From contig JAFGIX010000032.1 of the NCBI GenBank assembly GCA_016929395.1, positions 1 through 64,000 of the forward strand: a DNA stretch of 64,000 bases, written 5' to 3'. Below, piece by piece: positions 50,822 to 59,657 of the stretch (positions within the stretch are counted from its first letter, which is position 1; every line of letters begins with the position of its first letter). Below the pieces are notes generated by a model, which searched no databases, had not been told where the DNA came from, and worked only from the letters and a program-made list of their open reading frames with translations. Source of the DNA: Candidatus Zymogenus saltonus. Lineage in GTDB: Bacteria; Desulfobacterota; Zymogenia; Zymogenales; Zymogenaceae. The translations under genes were made by a program, and so were the position numbers.

Positions 50822-50851
50822 TTGACTGAAAAAAAGCTTGTAAATGATAAT
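50822..50851 (+). promoter_or_regulatory. Promoter upstream of the second TPR-like gene
   Basis: TTGACT (50822-50827) and GATAAT (50846-50851) are separated by 18 bases, about 60 bases before ATG 50910. It suggests that paralog 2 is also transcribed on its own. Confidence 0.45.
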
Positions 50852-50909
50852 CTTCTGTGATAGATACAGTACAAAGTTATATAATTTTTTCAATAAGAAG
50901 GAGGACCTT

Positions 50910-51644
50910 ATGAAAAAAGTTGCTGTTTTACTGTCTCTGGCCCTGATTATAGGCATTTGTTGTGTCCCGGCGTTTGCCGAGGATAACAAAGAAATAATAG
51001 CCAAAGCGGACGAGTTATATGATGCCGGAACCTTGGCGTCATATAAAGAGGCAAAGACGCTCCTGGAGCCGCTGATCGGAAAGGACGAGGAGGCTACGTG
51101 GAAGTTTTCCAGGGCTTCTTATCAGATTGGAGTAAGGACGACAAACAAGGAAACGAGAAAGGCTATTTTCGAGAAGTCCTTCAAGGCCGTAGAAGCTTAC
51201 ATTAACGCCGGCTCCACCGTTCCCGGCACCAACTACTGGTATGCCTTGAACGCGGGTCAGTACGGGAAGCTCAAGGGCGTGCTGAAGAGCCTTTTCCTTG
51301 TAAAGCCGATGAAAAAGGCGTGCAACAACGTTATTGCAAAAGACCCCGGCTTTGAGGACGGCTCCGCATACACGGTCCTCGGCGCCATCGAGTACGAGGT
51401 CCCCGGAGGCGATCTTGACAAGTGCATCACCCTCTGCAAGAAGAAACTGGGATACGAACCCGACGATATGACGGCGAATTTGTACCTCGGCAAGACCTAT
51501 TACAAGAAGAAAGATTACGCCACCGCAAAGAAGTATATCGAGCACATGATTGCCACGGCAAAGCCGAAGACCGCCAACGACAAGGAAGACGTTGCGGAGG
51601 CCAAAGAGCTCCTCATCGAGATAAACAAGAAGCTGGCAAAATAA
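50910..51644 (+). CDS. Exported TPR-like protein, paralog 2
   Basis: 244 residues from ATG 50910 with AAGGAGG in front; the longer frame from 50844 lacks these signals. A signal peptide (MKKVAVLLSLALIIGICCVPAFA) is followed by the same fold as paralog 1 (TLLEPLIGKDEEATWKFSRASY, GTNYWYALNAGQYGKLKGVLKSLFLVKPMKKAC, ILGAIEYEVPGGD-like VLGAIEYEVPGGD, then TPR-like helices). It should be periplasmic. A strong terminator follows the gene. Confidence 0.82.
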   Translation: MKKVAVLLSLALIIGICCVPAFAEDNKEIIAKADELYDAGTLASYKEAKTLLEPLIGKDEEATWKFSRASYQIGVRTTNKETRKAIFEKSFKAVEAYINAGSTVPGTNYWYALNAGQYGKLKGVLKSLFLVKPMKKACNNVIAKDPGFEDGSAYTVLGAIEYEVPGGDLDKCITLCKKKLGYEPDDMTANLYLGKTYYKKKDYATAKKYIEHMIATAKPKTANDKEDVAEAKELLIEINKKLAK

Positions 51645-51676
51645 TTGCGGCAAATGGATCGACTGTAAAAAGTAAT

Positions 51677-51707
51677 GGGGGGCTTTGTTTAAAAGCCCCC
51701 CCGTTTT
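51677..51707 (+). terminator. Rho-independent terminator after the TPR-like pair
   Basis: GGGGGGCTTT (51677-51686) and AAAGCCCCCC (51692-51701) form a perfect 10-bp stem with a 5-base loop, followed by CGTTTT. Confidence 0.85.
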
Positions 51708-51737
51708 AAATCATTTGAGAATAGTTGAGGATCAAGG

Positions 51738-52421
51738 ATGGACATCATTAAGAAGGCCGTCAAAGAGGGCCAAAAGAGCCTCTCGGAGCATGAGTCGAAG
51801 CTGTTTCTGAAATCGTACGGGATAACCGTAACGAAGGAGGAGCTGGCGTCTTCCCCTGAGGAGGCGATAAAGATCGCAAAGGAGATAGGATACCCGGTGG
51901 TGCTTAAAGGGAACTCCCCGGAGCTTACCCACAAGACGGAGATGAATGTCGTCGAGCTGAACCTGTCAAACGACGACGAGGTCAGAGCGGCCTACGACAG
52001 GATCATGAAGACGGGCGTCGTGCCGAAGGGCGGGATACTCGTTCAGGAGATGATAAAGGGACAGCGGGAGCTCGTTATAGGACTCACCCGCGATCCCCAG
52101 TTCGGCCCCTGCGTCATGTTCGGCCTCGGCGGAATATATACCGAGATCCTGAAGGATGTCTCGTTTCGGGTTGCGCCCCTCACGGAGTACGACGCAATGC
52201 AGATGATGGAAGAGATAAGTGCCAAGAAGATCCTCGATGAGTTCAGGGGAAAGCCTGCCGTAAATAAAAAGCTCCTCGCCGAGGCCCTCATCAGCGTCGG
52301 AAAGATAGGCCTGGAGCACGAGGCGGTGAAGGAGATAGATATAAATCCGTTAATCATCCTGGGAGACAAGCCGATCGCCGTAGACGCCCTCGTTATCCTT
52401 GGGAACGGAAAAGATAAGTAG
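51738..52421 (+). CDS. ADP-forming acyl-CoA synthetase, beta (ATP-grasp) subunit
   Basis: 227 residues of the ATP-grasp domain: LSEHESKLFLKSYGITVTKEE, IGYPVVLKGNSPELTHKTEMNVVELNL, VQEMIKGQRELVIGLTRDPQFGPCVMFGLGGIYTEILKDV and EAVKEIDINPLIILGDKPIAVDAL. This corresponds to the beta subunit of acetate:CoA ligase (ADP-forming), which turns acyl-CoA, ADP and phosphate into acid, ATP and CoA. The CoA-binding alpha subunit is not in the window. With the aldehyde oxidoreductase this could support energy conservation from aldehydes and acyl-CoA, an inference. GAGGATCAAGG precedes the ATG. Confidence 0.9.
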   Translation: MDIIKKAVKEGQKSLSEHESKLFLKSYGITVTKEELASSPEEAIKIAKEIGYPVVLKGNSPELTHKTEMNVVELNLSNDDEVRAAYDRIMKTGVVPKGGILVQEMIKGQRELVIGLTRDPQFGPCVMFGLGGIYTEILKDVSFRVAPLTEYDAMQMMEEISAKKILDEFRGKPAVNKKLLAEALISVGKIGLEHEAVKEIDINPLIILGDKPIAVDALVILGNGKDK

Positions 52422-53172
52422 GGAGTCTTTTCATCCGCCTTTTGCCTTTGCCTTCTGAAGGTTGGTTTGTGAAAAAGCCGTCTGTGACAAAGTATGGAGC
52501 TTTTCATCCATCTTTTACCTCAGGCGGTTTTGTGTTTTCAATGCTTTAATACTTGATGAGCGTAAAATCGGGATAGTGGTGTAATGAGTGTAGTGGGAAT
52601 GGGAGCGGGGTGATCGTAAAAGGAGATCAGGGCTTTATTACGCTGCAAGCTGTAACATGAATTCTTTGGGGTGCTACCACATTACGGAGGCACGGGGCCG
52701 ACCGCCGATTGGGCCGGCATTTTAGGGAGGGGGGCAGTTGGTTTATAAAATTTTTAAATATCCAAACATCCGGCGTCATGGCCGGTTTTTTATTGGTGAA
52801 AGGTCGTCGGAATCACTTCTTTTTAAAAGGTACAAACTACGGGAAATCTCGAAGGTAGGGACGGCAGGCTTAAAAACCCTTTCGGTCTTCTCAATAACCG
52901 GCGGCGTATGGCGCCTCTCAAATTAGAAAAACGCGGTCGGCGACATTAGTAGAGGCTGTAAAACAACCGCCGTGACTCAATCTCCTCCGAGGTGCAAACT
53001 TAAAATAGTTGCGAAAGACAAGGGGCTTAAGCCCCTTGTAAAAGTAGATAATTAGACGCAAAGATAAAACGATGTGGTTAAGCCTCAGTATCGATATGAA
53101 ATCACCAAAATCCCCGCCGTAGTCGTTAATCCCGCCCCCTCTCGATTCCTACAGGCGACCGATGGGTTGAGG
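52422..53172. other. Long spacer with palindrome, no convincing gene
   Basis: 751 bases between convergent genes. It includes palindrome copy 2 at 53018-53039. A 62-codon frame at 52738-52926 starts with TTG, has no ribosome-binding site next to it apart from a G-rich run, and resembles nothing known. Confidence 0.45.
53018..53039. repeat. 22-bp perfect palindrome, copy 2
   Basis: Identical to the palindrome at 11871-11892 and followed, as there, by AAGTAGATAA. It lies 130 bases downstream of the BKACE stop codon. Confidence 0.7.
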
Positions 53173-54051
53173 CTACTTCAATCCGAGCATGACCTTCGCC
53201 TCCTCCACCGTGGCCGGCTCCCTGCCGAGATCCCTTGCGATTCTCACCATCCTTTCCACGAGCTGGGCGTTGCTCTCAGCCAAAACCCCCCGGGAGTAGT
53301 AGATGTTGTCCTCCATCCCCGTCCTGATGTTTCCTCCCATGGTCATCGCCATGACCGTCATCCTCAGCTGGTACCTCCCGATCGTTATGACCTGCCAGGT
53401 GGAGCCTTCCGGAATTTCATTAAGGAGCGTCATTATGTGTCTCGGGTCGGGCGGTATCCCCCCCATGATACCCATGACGAAGCTGAAGTGTACGGGCGTC
53501 TTCAGTATCCCCTTCTCCACAAGCTCCATGATGTTTGCGATGTGGCTTATGTCGTAGACCTCCACCTCGACCCCTATCCCCTGCTCGTTTAGGCCCGTGA
53601 CGTACTTCTCGTTGAACCAGAGGGGATTTTCGAACGTGCTGGAGCCGTACTTTGTCCTGAACTCGAATGTCCCCGCGTTTATGGTGTGCATCTCCGCCTG
53701 GGGCGAAATGGTGAGGAGTCCGAGGCGCTGATCAAGGTTGGCAACCCTGATCTCTCCCTTCTCGTCGATGTAGGCGCCGATGCCGTTTCCTATCTGGCGG
53801 ATGATGGGAGACTTCTCCCCGATCAGACTGAGCGCCTTGTTGTATATGTTCAGATCGGCCGTGTTGAAGCCGTCCGGCCCCCTCACGTGGAGGTGGAGCA
53901 CCGCCGCCCCAGCGTTGTAACAGTCGAGCGCCGCCTGGGCCTGCTCCTCCGGCTGCTCCGGGATGTTCGGGTTCATCGGCTTTCCGTGGATCCCCCCGGT
54001 TATGGCCGCTGTTATAATAACTTTTTTGTCTGTAAGGATGTCCGGGTTCAT
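53173..54051 (-). CDS. BKACE family beta-keto acid cleavage enzyme (DUF849)
   Basis: 292 residues. Starts KKVIITAAITGGIHGKPMNPNIP, the DUF849 pattern; AAVLHLHVRGPDG carries the two zinc-binding His residues, followed by RQIGNGIG, the middle TFEFRTKYGSSTFENPLW and the C-terminal GGNIRTGMEDNIYYSRGVLAESN. These enzymes condense a beta-keto acid with acetyl-CoA and release acetoacetate and a new CoA ester; one member (Kce) acts in lysine fermentation. The substrate here is unknown. GAGGAG precedes the ATG at 54051. It lies 31 bases downstream of the tldD gene. Confidence 0.9.
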   Translation of the reverse strand: MNPDILTDKKVIITAAITGGIHGKPMNPNIPEQPEEQAQAALDCYNAGAAVLHLHVRGPDGFNTADLNIYNKALSLIGEKSPIIRQIGNGIGAYIDEKGEIRVANLDQRLGLLTISPQAEMHTINAGTFEFRTKYGSSTFENPLWFNEKYVTGLNEQGIGVEVEVYDISHIANIMELVEKGILKTPVHFSFVMGIMGGIPPDPRHIMTLLNEIPEGSTWQVITIGRYQLRMTVMAMTMGGNIRTGMEDNIYYSRGVLAESNAQLVERMVRIARDLGREPATVEEAKVMLGLK

Positions 54052-54081
54052 TTTGGAGTTCTCCTCAATACAATTCTAAAT

Positions 54082-55470
54082 TTAAACTTTGCCCCCGAGC
54101 GTGATGCTTGGAATCCTTAGGGTAGGCTGGGCGTCGGAGACCGGCACCCCCTGTCCGTCCTTCCCGCAGGTGCCGATTCCGTATCCGAGGTCGTTTCCGA
54201 CCATGTCTATCTCCATCAGAACCTGTGGGCCGCTCCCTGTGAGGATTGCCCCCCTAACCGGCGGCCCCACCACTCCCCCCTCGATCATGTAGCCCTCCGA
54301 AACCTCAAAGACGAACTGGCCGTTCACTGTGTTGACCTGTCCGCCCCCCATCTTCTTTACAAGGAGACCCCTGTTAACCGAAGACAGTATCTCCTTCGGA
54401 TCGGATTTCCCGGGAGCGATCATTGTATTGGTCATCCTCGGGATCGGCTTCTGCCTGTAGGACTCCCTCCTCCCGTTTCCGGTGGATTCTTTCCCCTCCC
54501 TTATCGCAGAGAGGTTGTCGTACATGAAGCTTACGAGCGTGCCCCCGTCCACGAGGATCGTCTTGCTTGAGGGCGTTCCCTCGTCGTCGAATAGAAACGA
54601 CCCACGCTTGTTCGGGATGGTGGAGTCGTCGATTACCGTGATCAGCTCGGAGGCGACCTTTTCCCCGAGCCTCCCCGAGTAGACCGAGAGCTTCTTAGAC
54701 GCCAGGTCCGCCTCGAGGCCGTGTCCCACCGCCTCGTGGATCATCGTCCCCCCCGCCTCGGAGGAGAGGACGACGGTCATCGTGCCGCCTGGGGCGCGGT
54801 CCGCCTTCAGCATAAGCCTGGCCCTGTTCGCGGCGATGAGCGCCACCTCCGCGGGCGACCTCTCGTCGAATAGCTCGAAGCCCACCGCCCCGCCGATCGG
54901 CTCGTAGCCGGTCTGGATGCTCTCTCCGTCCGTAACCACGACCTGGGCCAGAAAGACGGAGCCTGTTCTTTTCTCGTTGGTCACGCTGCCAAAGGAGTTC
55001 GCCGTTAATATCTCATTCGTGCCGTCCCTGTAGACGACCTTTACCTGGGAGACCTGCTTCTCGCCCCGCGCCGCCTCGTTAGCCTCGACCACCGCCCCGA
55101 TCTTCCTCTCTATATCCACATCGGCGGGGTCGATCTTTATCTTTTGGGAAAAGCAGGGTTTAAGGGCCTCAAGCGTAATGTCCCCGGGGGAGTTTCCTGC
55201 CTTTGATAGTGCGCCGGAGAGGTCGTCCGCAATTGAAAGAAGAGCGGCCTCCTCCGTATCGTTGGTGTAGGCGTAGGCCGTCCTGTGGTTCTTGATGAGC
55301 CTCAGGCCCACCCCTAAGTCCCTTCCGGAGATGACCTTTTCTATCTTGTCGTCTTCGCAGATTATCGAGGTGGCGTAGCTCCTCTGGCAATAGATGTCCG
55401 CGTACTCGCCCCCGTTTTTCAAAATGGCCTTCAGGATTTTTCCTGAATCTATATTGACAAAATTACTCAT
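54082..55470 (-). CDS. tldD: TldD metalloprotease
   Basis: 462 residues with the zinc motif HEAVGHGLEAD (HExxxH, about residues 237-247), and TldD-type segments YANIYC-like YADIYCQRSY at the start, IDDSTIPNKRGSFLFDDEGTPSSKTILVDGG and GGQVNTVNGQFVFEVSEGYMIEGG near the C terminus. TldD works with TldE/PmbA to degrade unfolded peptides and to mature modified peptides; no tldE is in the window. The protein is of full length. It is the first gene of a probable two-gene operon with the BKACE gene, about 30 bases apart, though a functional link is not evident. Confidence 0.92.
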   Translation of the reverse strand: MSNFVNIDSGKILKAILKNGGEYADIYCQRSYATSIICEDDKIEKVISGRDLGVGLRLIKNHRTAYAYTNDTEEAALLSIADDLSGALSKAGNSPGDITLEALKPCFSQKIKIDPADVDIERKIGAVVEANEAARGEKQVSQVKVVYRDGTNEILTANSFGSVTNEKRTGSVFLAQVVVTDGESIQTGYEPIGGAVGFELFDERSPAEVALIAANRARLMLKADRAPGGTMTVVLSSEAGGTMIHEAVGHGLEADLASKKLSVYSGRLGEKVASELITVIDDSTIPNKRGSFLFDDEGTPSSKTILVDGGTLVSFMYDNLSAIREGKESTGNGRRESYRQKPIPRMTNTMIAPGKSDPKEILSSVNRGLLVKKMGGGQVNTVNGQFVFEVSEGYMIEGGVVGPPVRGAILTGSGPQVLMEIDMVGNDLGYGIGTCGKDGQGVPVSDAQPTLRIPSITLGGKV

Positions 55471-55605
55471 ATATTATACTCAACCAATCGACTTAGTAAG
55501 TCCACAAACCTAAAAAACCATCCTAATCAACCAATTAGATCAACCAAGCAATCCACCAAAACAATCCACCCACCCTCCATCTAAAATATCCCGGTGACCC
55601 CCGCC

Positions 55606-56022
55606 TCAATATCTGCCGGAGAAATAGTCCCTCAATATATCCGCGTGGTCGAAGGCGATGGGGGAGGGTAAAGTGTTTTCGGTGAAGACGCCGATATTCT
55701 TTGCGTCGTCGGCGGCCCTCGGCTCCCCCTTAGCCTGGGCGATAAAAACCATCGTGATAGAGTGGTGCCTCGGGTCCCTGTCGGGTAAAGAGTAGGCGTG
55801 AAACTGCCTCATAAGCTCAACATCGAGGGAAGTTTCCTCCAGCGCCTCTCGAACCGCCGCGTCCTCAAGGGACTCCCCCCAGTCGACAAAGCCGCCAGGG
55901 AGCGCCCAGCCGTGGGGGGGGTTTTTCCTCTCTATTAGGACGATCGCCCCTTCCCTCCCCTCAAGCTCGATGATAATATCGACCGTCGGAAAGGGATTTC
56001 GCCTTGTTTTCTCTCCGGTCAT
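55606..56022 (-). CDS. NUDIX hydrolase
   Basis: 138 residues with the Nudix box [27 protein letters not shown] (about 42-68), where the catalytic pattern GX5EX7REUXEEXGU is nearly complete (REALEET). It hydrolyses a nucleoside diphosphate linked to another moiety; the N-terminal [27 protein letters not shown] is typical of ADP-sugar or MutT-like members. The substrate is unknown. Downstream on its strand is GT-rich sequence (C/A-rich on +). The ribosome-binding site is weak. Confidence 0.88.
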   Translation of the reverse strand: MTGEKTRRNPFPTVDIIIELEGREGAIVLIERKNPPHGWALPGGFVDWGESLEDAAVREALEETSLDVELMRQFHAYSLPDRDPRHHSITMVFIAQAKGEPRAADDAKNIGVFTENTLPSPIAFDHADILRDYFSGRY

Positions 56023-56128
56023 TTTTTAAGGCTCGCGGTTTCAAAGAAAAAAGATGGTAACACAATCGTATGAGGGTTGTCAAAGTTTTTTATCTCTTGA
56101 CGGTCTCGTAGATAGAATGATATAGTCT

Positions 56129-56806
56129 ATGTCTATGCTTGAACATGTCGGAATATATGCGGGGATTTTCGTAACCTCCTTTATAGTCGCCCTCTCCGGG
56201 GCAATAATCCCCGGGCCCCTCCTTACGGTCACGATAACCGAGAGCGCCAAGAAGGGGAGCTGGGTAGGTCCGCTCCTCATCGTCGGGCACGGAATACTGG
56301 AGCTCGTCGTCGTGATCTTGATCCTGGTTGGCCTCGGGGAATTTTTCAAGGAGGACAAAATCCTGTCCGGAGTGGCCTTCATCGGAAGCGCCGTTCTCCT
56401 CTGGATGGGGATCGGCATGATAAGGAGCGTAAAGACGATCACACTCATGGGAGAAGAGGAGAGGCTTAAGAATAGCAGTCTATCGAGGTTTCTGAAAAAC
56501 CCAGTGCTGTCCGGGATTGTCGTCAGCCTCGTGAATCCCTACTGGGTCATATGGTGGTTTACTATCGGCCTTGCGTATACTTTTATGTCGATGAAGTTTG
56601 GCGCCCTGGGCATCGTCACCTTTTTCGTCGGACACATCCTCGCGGATTTTGCGTGGTACACCTTCATCTCGTCATCGGTAAGCTACGGGAAAAAGTTCTT
56701 TTCGGACAAGGTATACAGGGGGGTAGTCGGGGTGTGCGGCGTTTTGATGATGTTTTTTTCCGTCTACTTTTTCAAGGCGGGATTTGACTACCTGTTGAAG
56801 ATATAA
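56129..56806 (+). CDS. LysE/RhtB family exporter
   Basis: 225 residues with about six hydrophobic helices. The N-terminal pattern SFIVALSGAIIPGPLLTVTITESAKKGSWVGPLLIVGHGILELVVV is diagnostic of LysE-type translocators, which export amino acids or related metabolites. A FLKNPVLSGIVVSLVNPYWVIWW segment follows helix 3. ATG 56129 or ATG 56135 may be the start; neither has a strong ribosome-binding site. The substrate is unknown. It is 21 bases upstream of the phosphohexomutase gene. Confidence 0.88.
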   Translation: MSMLEHVGIYAGIFVTSFIVALSGAIIPGPLLTVTITESAKKGSWVGPLLIVGHGILELVVVILILVGLGEFFKEDKILSGVAFIGSAVLLWMGIGMIRSVKTITLMGEEERLKNSSLSRFLKNPVLSGIVVSLVNPYWVIWWFTIGLAYTFMSMKFGALGIVTFFVGHILADFAWYTFISSSVSYGKKFFSDKVYRGVVGVCGVLMMFFSVYFFKAGFDYLLKI

Positions 56807-56827
56807 GGATTTGCATAAGGATTTGAT

Positions 56828-58249
56828 ATGGCCATAAAATTCGGCACCTCCGGATGGAGGGGGGTAATCGCGGATGACTACACCGGCTTCAACGTAAGGT
56901 GCGTGGCCCAGGCGATCGCGGAATACGTGATCAGAGAAAAGGAGGAGAAGGAGGGACTGATCGTCGGTTACGACTCCCGCTTCCTGGGTGAAAGGTTCGC
57001 CGAGTATGCGGCCCGGGTGGTGGTCGGAAACGGAGTAAGAGTCCTTTTTTCAAGAGAGGCGGTGCCTACGCCCACAATAGCCTTTGGCATCGTATCCGGA
57101 AAGGCCGCCGGCGCAATAAACATAACCGCAAGTCACAACCCCTACGACTACAACGGCATAAAGTACTCCCCGAAGTGGGGGGGGCCGGCCCTCCCCGAGA
57201 CCACGAAATGGATCGAGGATCGGGCAAACGAGGTGGTGGGCACAGGCAAATTCAAGGAGATGGCCGAGGAGGAGGCGAGATCGAAAGGCCTCTGGACGGA
57301 CGTCGACCTGAGGCCCGATTACCTCGATGAGCTGAATCGAAAGATAGACTTCGCCGTGATAAAGAAGTGGGGGAAAAAAGTGGCCTACGACCCCCTCTTC
57401 GCCACGGGCAAAGGTTACCTCGACCGGGCGCTTTCGGAAAACGGAATAGACACAGCCGTTATCCACAACGAGGTCGATCCCTACTTCGGGGGCGGGGGTC
57501 CCGATCCATCGGAGGAGAAGCTTAATGAGCTTTCCCGGCTGGTGAAAAACGACAAAAAAATCAGCCTGGGACTAGCCACCGACGGCGACGCCGACCGCTT
57601 CGGAATCCTCGATTTCGACGGGACGTTCATAGAGCCGAACTACATCATCGCCCTCTTGTTGGACTACCTGATCAGAGTAAGAAAATTCGAGGGGGGGGTC
57701 GCGAGGACAGTCGCCACGACCCACCTGATCGACGCCGTGTCCAAGTACCACGGCGTGAAATGCTACGAGACACCCGTGGGGTTCAAATACATCGGCGAGT
57801 ATATCTCTGGGGGCGAGGTGGTCGGTGGGGGGGAGGAGAGCGCCGGCTTCTCGATCAAGGGCCACCTCCCGGAAAAGGACGGCATCCTGGCCTGCCTCTT
57901 GACCCTCGAGATGGTAGCCAGGGAGAATAAATCGATAAAGGAGCTCCTCGATGAGCTCTACAAAAGGGTTGGGACGTTCAAGACCCGTCGCGTAAACCTG
58001 ATGTTGACCGAGGCCCTCGACCTAGCCTTCCCGGAAAAGATGAAGACAGACCCCAAAGATTTTGCCGATATAAAGATAAAAGAAAAAAATACCATCGACG
58101 GAACAAAATATATCCTGGAAGACGGCTCCTGGATACTCTTCAGGAAATCGGGAACAGAGCCGGTCGTTCGTATCTACGCCGAGGCAGAGGACGACAAGGA
58201 GCTCGAAAGGATAATCGAGTCAGGTAAAAAGTTCATCCTCGGGACTTAA
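56828..58249 (+). CDS. Phosphoglucomutase/phosphomannomutase family enzyme
   Basis: 473 residues, complete. IKFGTSGWRGVIADDYTG is the sugar-phosphate-binding start; the phosphoserine loop is INITASHNPYDYNGIK (about residues 98-113); the metal loop is GLATDGDADRFGILD (about 248-262); the sugar loop is GGGEESAGFSIKGHLPEKDG; the C-terminal phosphate loop is FRKSGTEPVVRIYAEA. It interconverts hexose 1- and 6-phosphates for cell-surface or storage polysaccharides. AAGGATTTG precedes ATG 56828. It is followed by a TPR gene after 15 bases. Confidence 0.93.
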   Translation: MAIKFGTSGWRGVIADDYTGFNVRCVAQAIAEYVIREKEEKEGLIVGYDSRFLGERFAEYAARVVVGNGVRVLFSREAVPTPTIAFGIVSGKAAGAINITASHNPYDYNGIKYSPKWGGPALPETTKWIEDRANEVVGTGKFKEMAEEEARSKGLWTDVDLRPDYLDELNRKIDFAVIKKWGKKVAYDPLFATGKGYLDRALSENGIDTAVIHNEVDPYFGGGGPDPSEEKLNELSRLVKNDKKISLGLATDGDADRFGILDFDGTFIEPNYIIALLLDYLIRVRKFEGGVARTVATTHLIDAVSKYHGVKCYETPVGFKYIGEYISGGEVVGGGEESAGFSIKGHLPEKDGILACLLTLEMVARENKSIKELLDELYKRVGTFKTRRVNLMLTEALDLAFPEKMKTDPKDFADIKIKEKNTIDGTKYILEDGSWILFRKSGTEPVVRIYAEAEDDKELERIIESGKKFILGT

Positions 58250-58264
58250 AAAGGAGTTAAAAAA

Positions 58265-59293
58265 TTGAAAAAAATAAAGACCGTATTTATTGTAGCCGTA
58301 CTTATTTCCATTCCGATTTTGCTGTTTGGAAAGGATGATAGGGCGGTGACGGGTGAGGACACGCCCAAGATGCGAGAAGCCTACGAGATGTACGTCCTTG
58401 GGGAGGGAAATCCCGCTTTCGCCATGAACAACGAGGCAAATTTCTATCTCATAAAGGGGGACACAGAAAACGCGATTCTGAAATACCTCGAGGCGCTGAA
58501 GGTCTCCCCGGGAAACGTCCTCATCTCCAACAACCTCTCATGGGCTTATATTGTGGCGGGTAAGTACGAGAGGGCGAAAAAGCTTCTGGAGAAGACGATA
58601 GTTGTCGCCAAAGAGGGCGCTTCGACGAACTTCTACCTCGGGGTGGTCAACCTGAAGCTCGGAAATATCAATGACGCAAAAAAATACCTTGAAAAAGCCG
58701 TCGAGCTCGATTCCAATCACCCATACTCTCACTACTACCTCGCTAAAACTTACGAGGCCGAGGGATTTATCCAAAAAGCGGTCCTCGAGGCGGAGACGGC
58801 CGCATACATCCTCGGAGATGTGTGGAATCCGGAAGTGGCGCTCTATCTCGGCAATCTCTACGGGCAGGCGGGGATGTTCCAGAAGGCCATACTCCAGTAT
58901 ACAAAGCTGGTCGACGAGCCGGAGTATGCCTTTGAGGCCTACTACGGTCTAGGCGTCTCGTACGGCCACTTCAACGACTTTGATAGATCGGAGAAAAACT
59001 TCCTGAAAGCCAAAGAGTTCGACAAAAAAGACCCCAGGGTCTACTTCGGACTTGGAAAGATCTACTCCACCAAAGAGGATGAATTAGGAAAAGCCCTGAA
59101 AAACGCCGAAAAGGCGTTGAGCTTGGACGAAAAAAATCCGAGATACTTCCACCTGATAGGCTGGATATACTATAAAATGGGCGAGTATGAAGACGCCCTG
59201 AAACACTTCAGGCTGGCCCAGAAGTACGATCCCGAAAACAAGGAGTATGGACGACAGATCAGGACCCTTGAGCGGGCACTAAATGAAAAATGA
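58265..59293 (+). CDS. Exported TPR-repeat protein
   Basis: 342 residues from TTG 58265, with AAGGAG 8 bases upstream; no better ATG is near. A signal-type segment (KTVFIVAVLISIPILLFG) precedes about seven tetratricopeptide repeats, for example AILKYLEALKVSPGNVLISNNLSWAYIVAGKYERAKKLLEKTI, NINDAKKYLEKAVELDSNHPYSHYYLAKTYEA and YEDALKHFRLAQKYDPENKEYG. It should act as a periplasmic scaffold in a protein complex; the partners are unknown. It is likely cotranscribed with the phosphohexomutase gene. Confidence 0.88.
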   Translation: MKKIKTVFIVAVLISIPILLFGKDDRAVTGEDTPKMREAYEMYVLGEGNPAFAMNNEANFYLIKGDTENAILKYLEALKVSPGNVLISNNLSWAYIVAGKYERAKKLLEKTIVVAKEGASTNFYLGVVNLKLGNINDAKKYLEKAVELDSNHPYSHYYLAKTYEAEGFIQKAVLEAETAAYILGDVWNPEVALYLGNLYGQAGMFQKAILQYTKLVDEPEYAFEAYYGLGVSYGHFNDFDRSEKNFLKAKEFDKKDPRVYFGLGKIYSTKEDELGKALKNAEKALSLDEKNPRYFHLIGWIYYKMGEYEDALKHFRLAQKYDPENKEYGRQIRTLERALNEK

Positions 59294-59315
59294 CAAATTT
59301 TAACAACATATCTGC

Positions 59316-59344
59316 TTGACAAAAAAACTTTTTTTTGATAAATT
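59316..59344 (+). promoter_or_regulatory. Promoter of the tRNA-Gly/Cys cluster
   Basis: TTGACA (59316-59321) and TAAATT (59339-59344) with an ideal 17-base spacer, 25 bases before the tRNA-Gly. Confidence 0.7.
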
Positions 59345-59368
59345 CTTAACCTTCATTGCACAGATCGA

Positions 59369-59443
59369 GCGGGAATAGCTCAGTGGTAGAGCATCGCCTT
59401 GCCAAGGCGAGGGTCGCGAGTTCAAATCTCGTTTCCCGCTCCA
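59369..59443 (+). tRNA. tRNA-Gly(GCC)
   Basis: Acceptor GCGGGAA pairs with TTCCCGC; D-arm AGCTCAGTGGTAGAGC; anticodon loop TTGCCAA (anticodon GCC at 59401-59403) in a TCGCC/GGCGA stem; T-loop TTCAAAT; CCA encoded at 59441-59443. Confidence 0.97.
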
Positions 59444-59453
59444 TTAAATATCG

Positions 59454-59528
59454 GGCGGCATAGCCAAGTGGCTAAGGCAGAGGTCTGCAAAACCTTTATC
59501 CCCGGTTCGAGTCCGGGTGCCGCCTCCA
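59454..59528 (+). tRNA. tRNA-Cys(GCA)
   Basis: Acceptor GGCGGCA pairs with TGCCGCC; anticodon loop CTGCAAA (anticodon GCA) in a GAGGT/ACCTT stem; T-arm CCCGG/CCGGG around TTCGAGT; CCA encoded at 59526-59528. It lies 10 bases after tRNA-Gly, in the same transcript. Confidence 0.97.
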
Positions 59529-59536
59529 ACTTGGGG

Positions 59537-59657
59537 GGTCGGGAATGTTTGTGGGTCGGGAATGTTTGGGTGGCTGGGAATGTTTAGATGGTCGGGAGTA
59601 TTTGGAGGGTCGGGAGTATTTGGAGGGTCGGGAATGTTTGTGGGTCGGGAGTATTTG
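59537..59657 (+). repeat. G-rich minisatellite between tRNA genes
   Basis: Seven units of a 15-base core (GGTCGGGAATGTTTG or GGTCGGGAGTATTTG, one unit degenerate) at a 17-18-base period. It starts 9 bases after tRNA-Cys and is followed by a run of nine G. Only the sense strand is G-rich. Confidence 0.85.

Noticed and set aside
52738-52926. 62-codon frame starting with TTG
   Set aside because: No convincing start signal, no similarity to known families, isolated in a long spacer.
59537-59657. CRISPR array
   Set aside because: Units are 15-18 bases with no unique spacers of normal length, and there are no cas genes.
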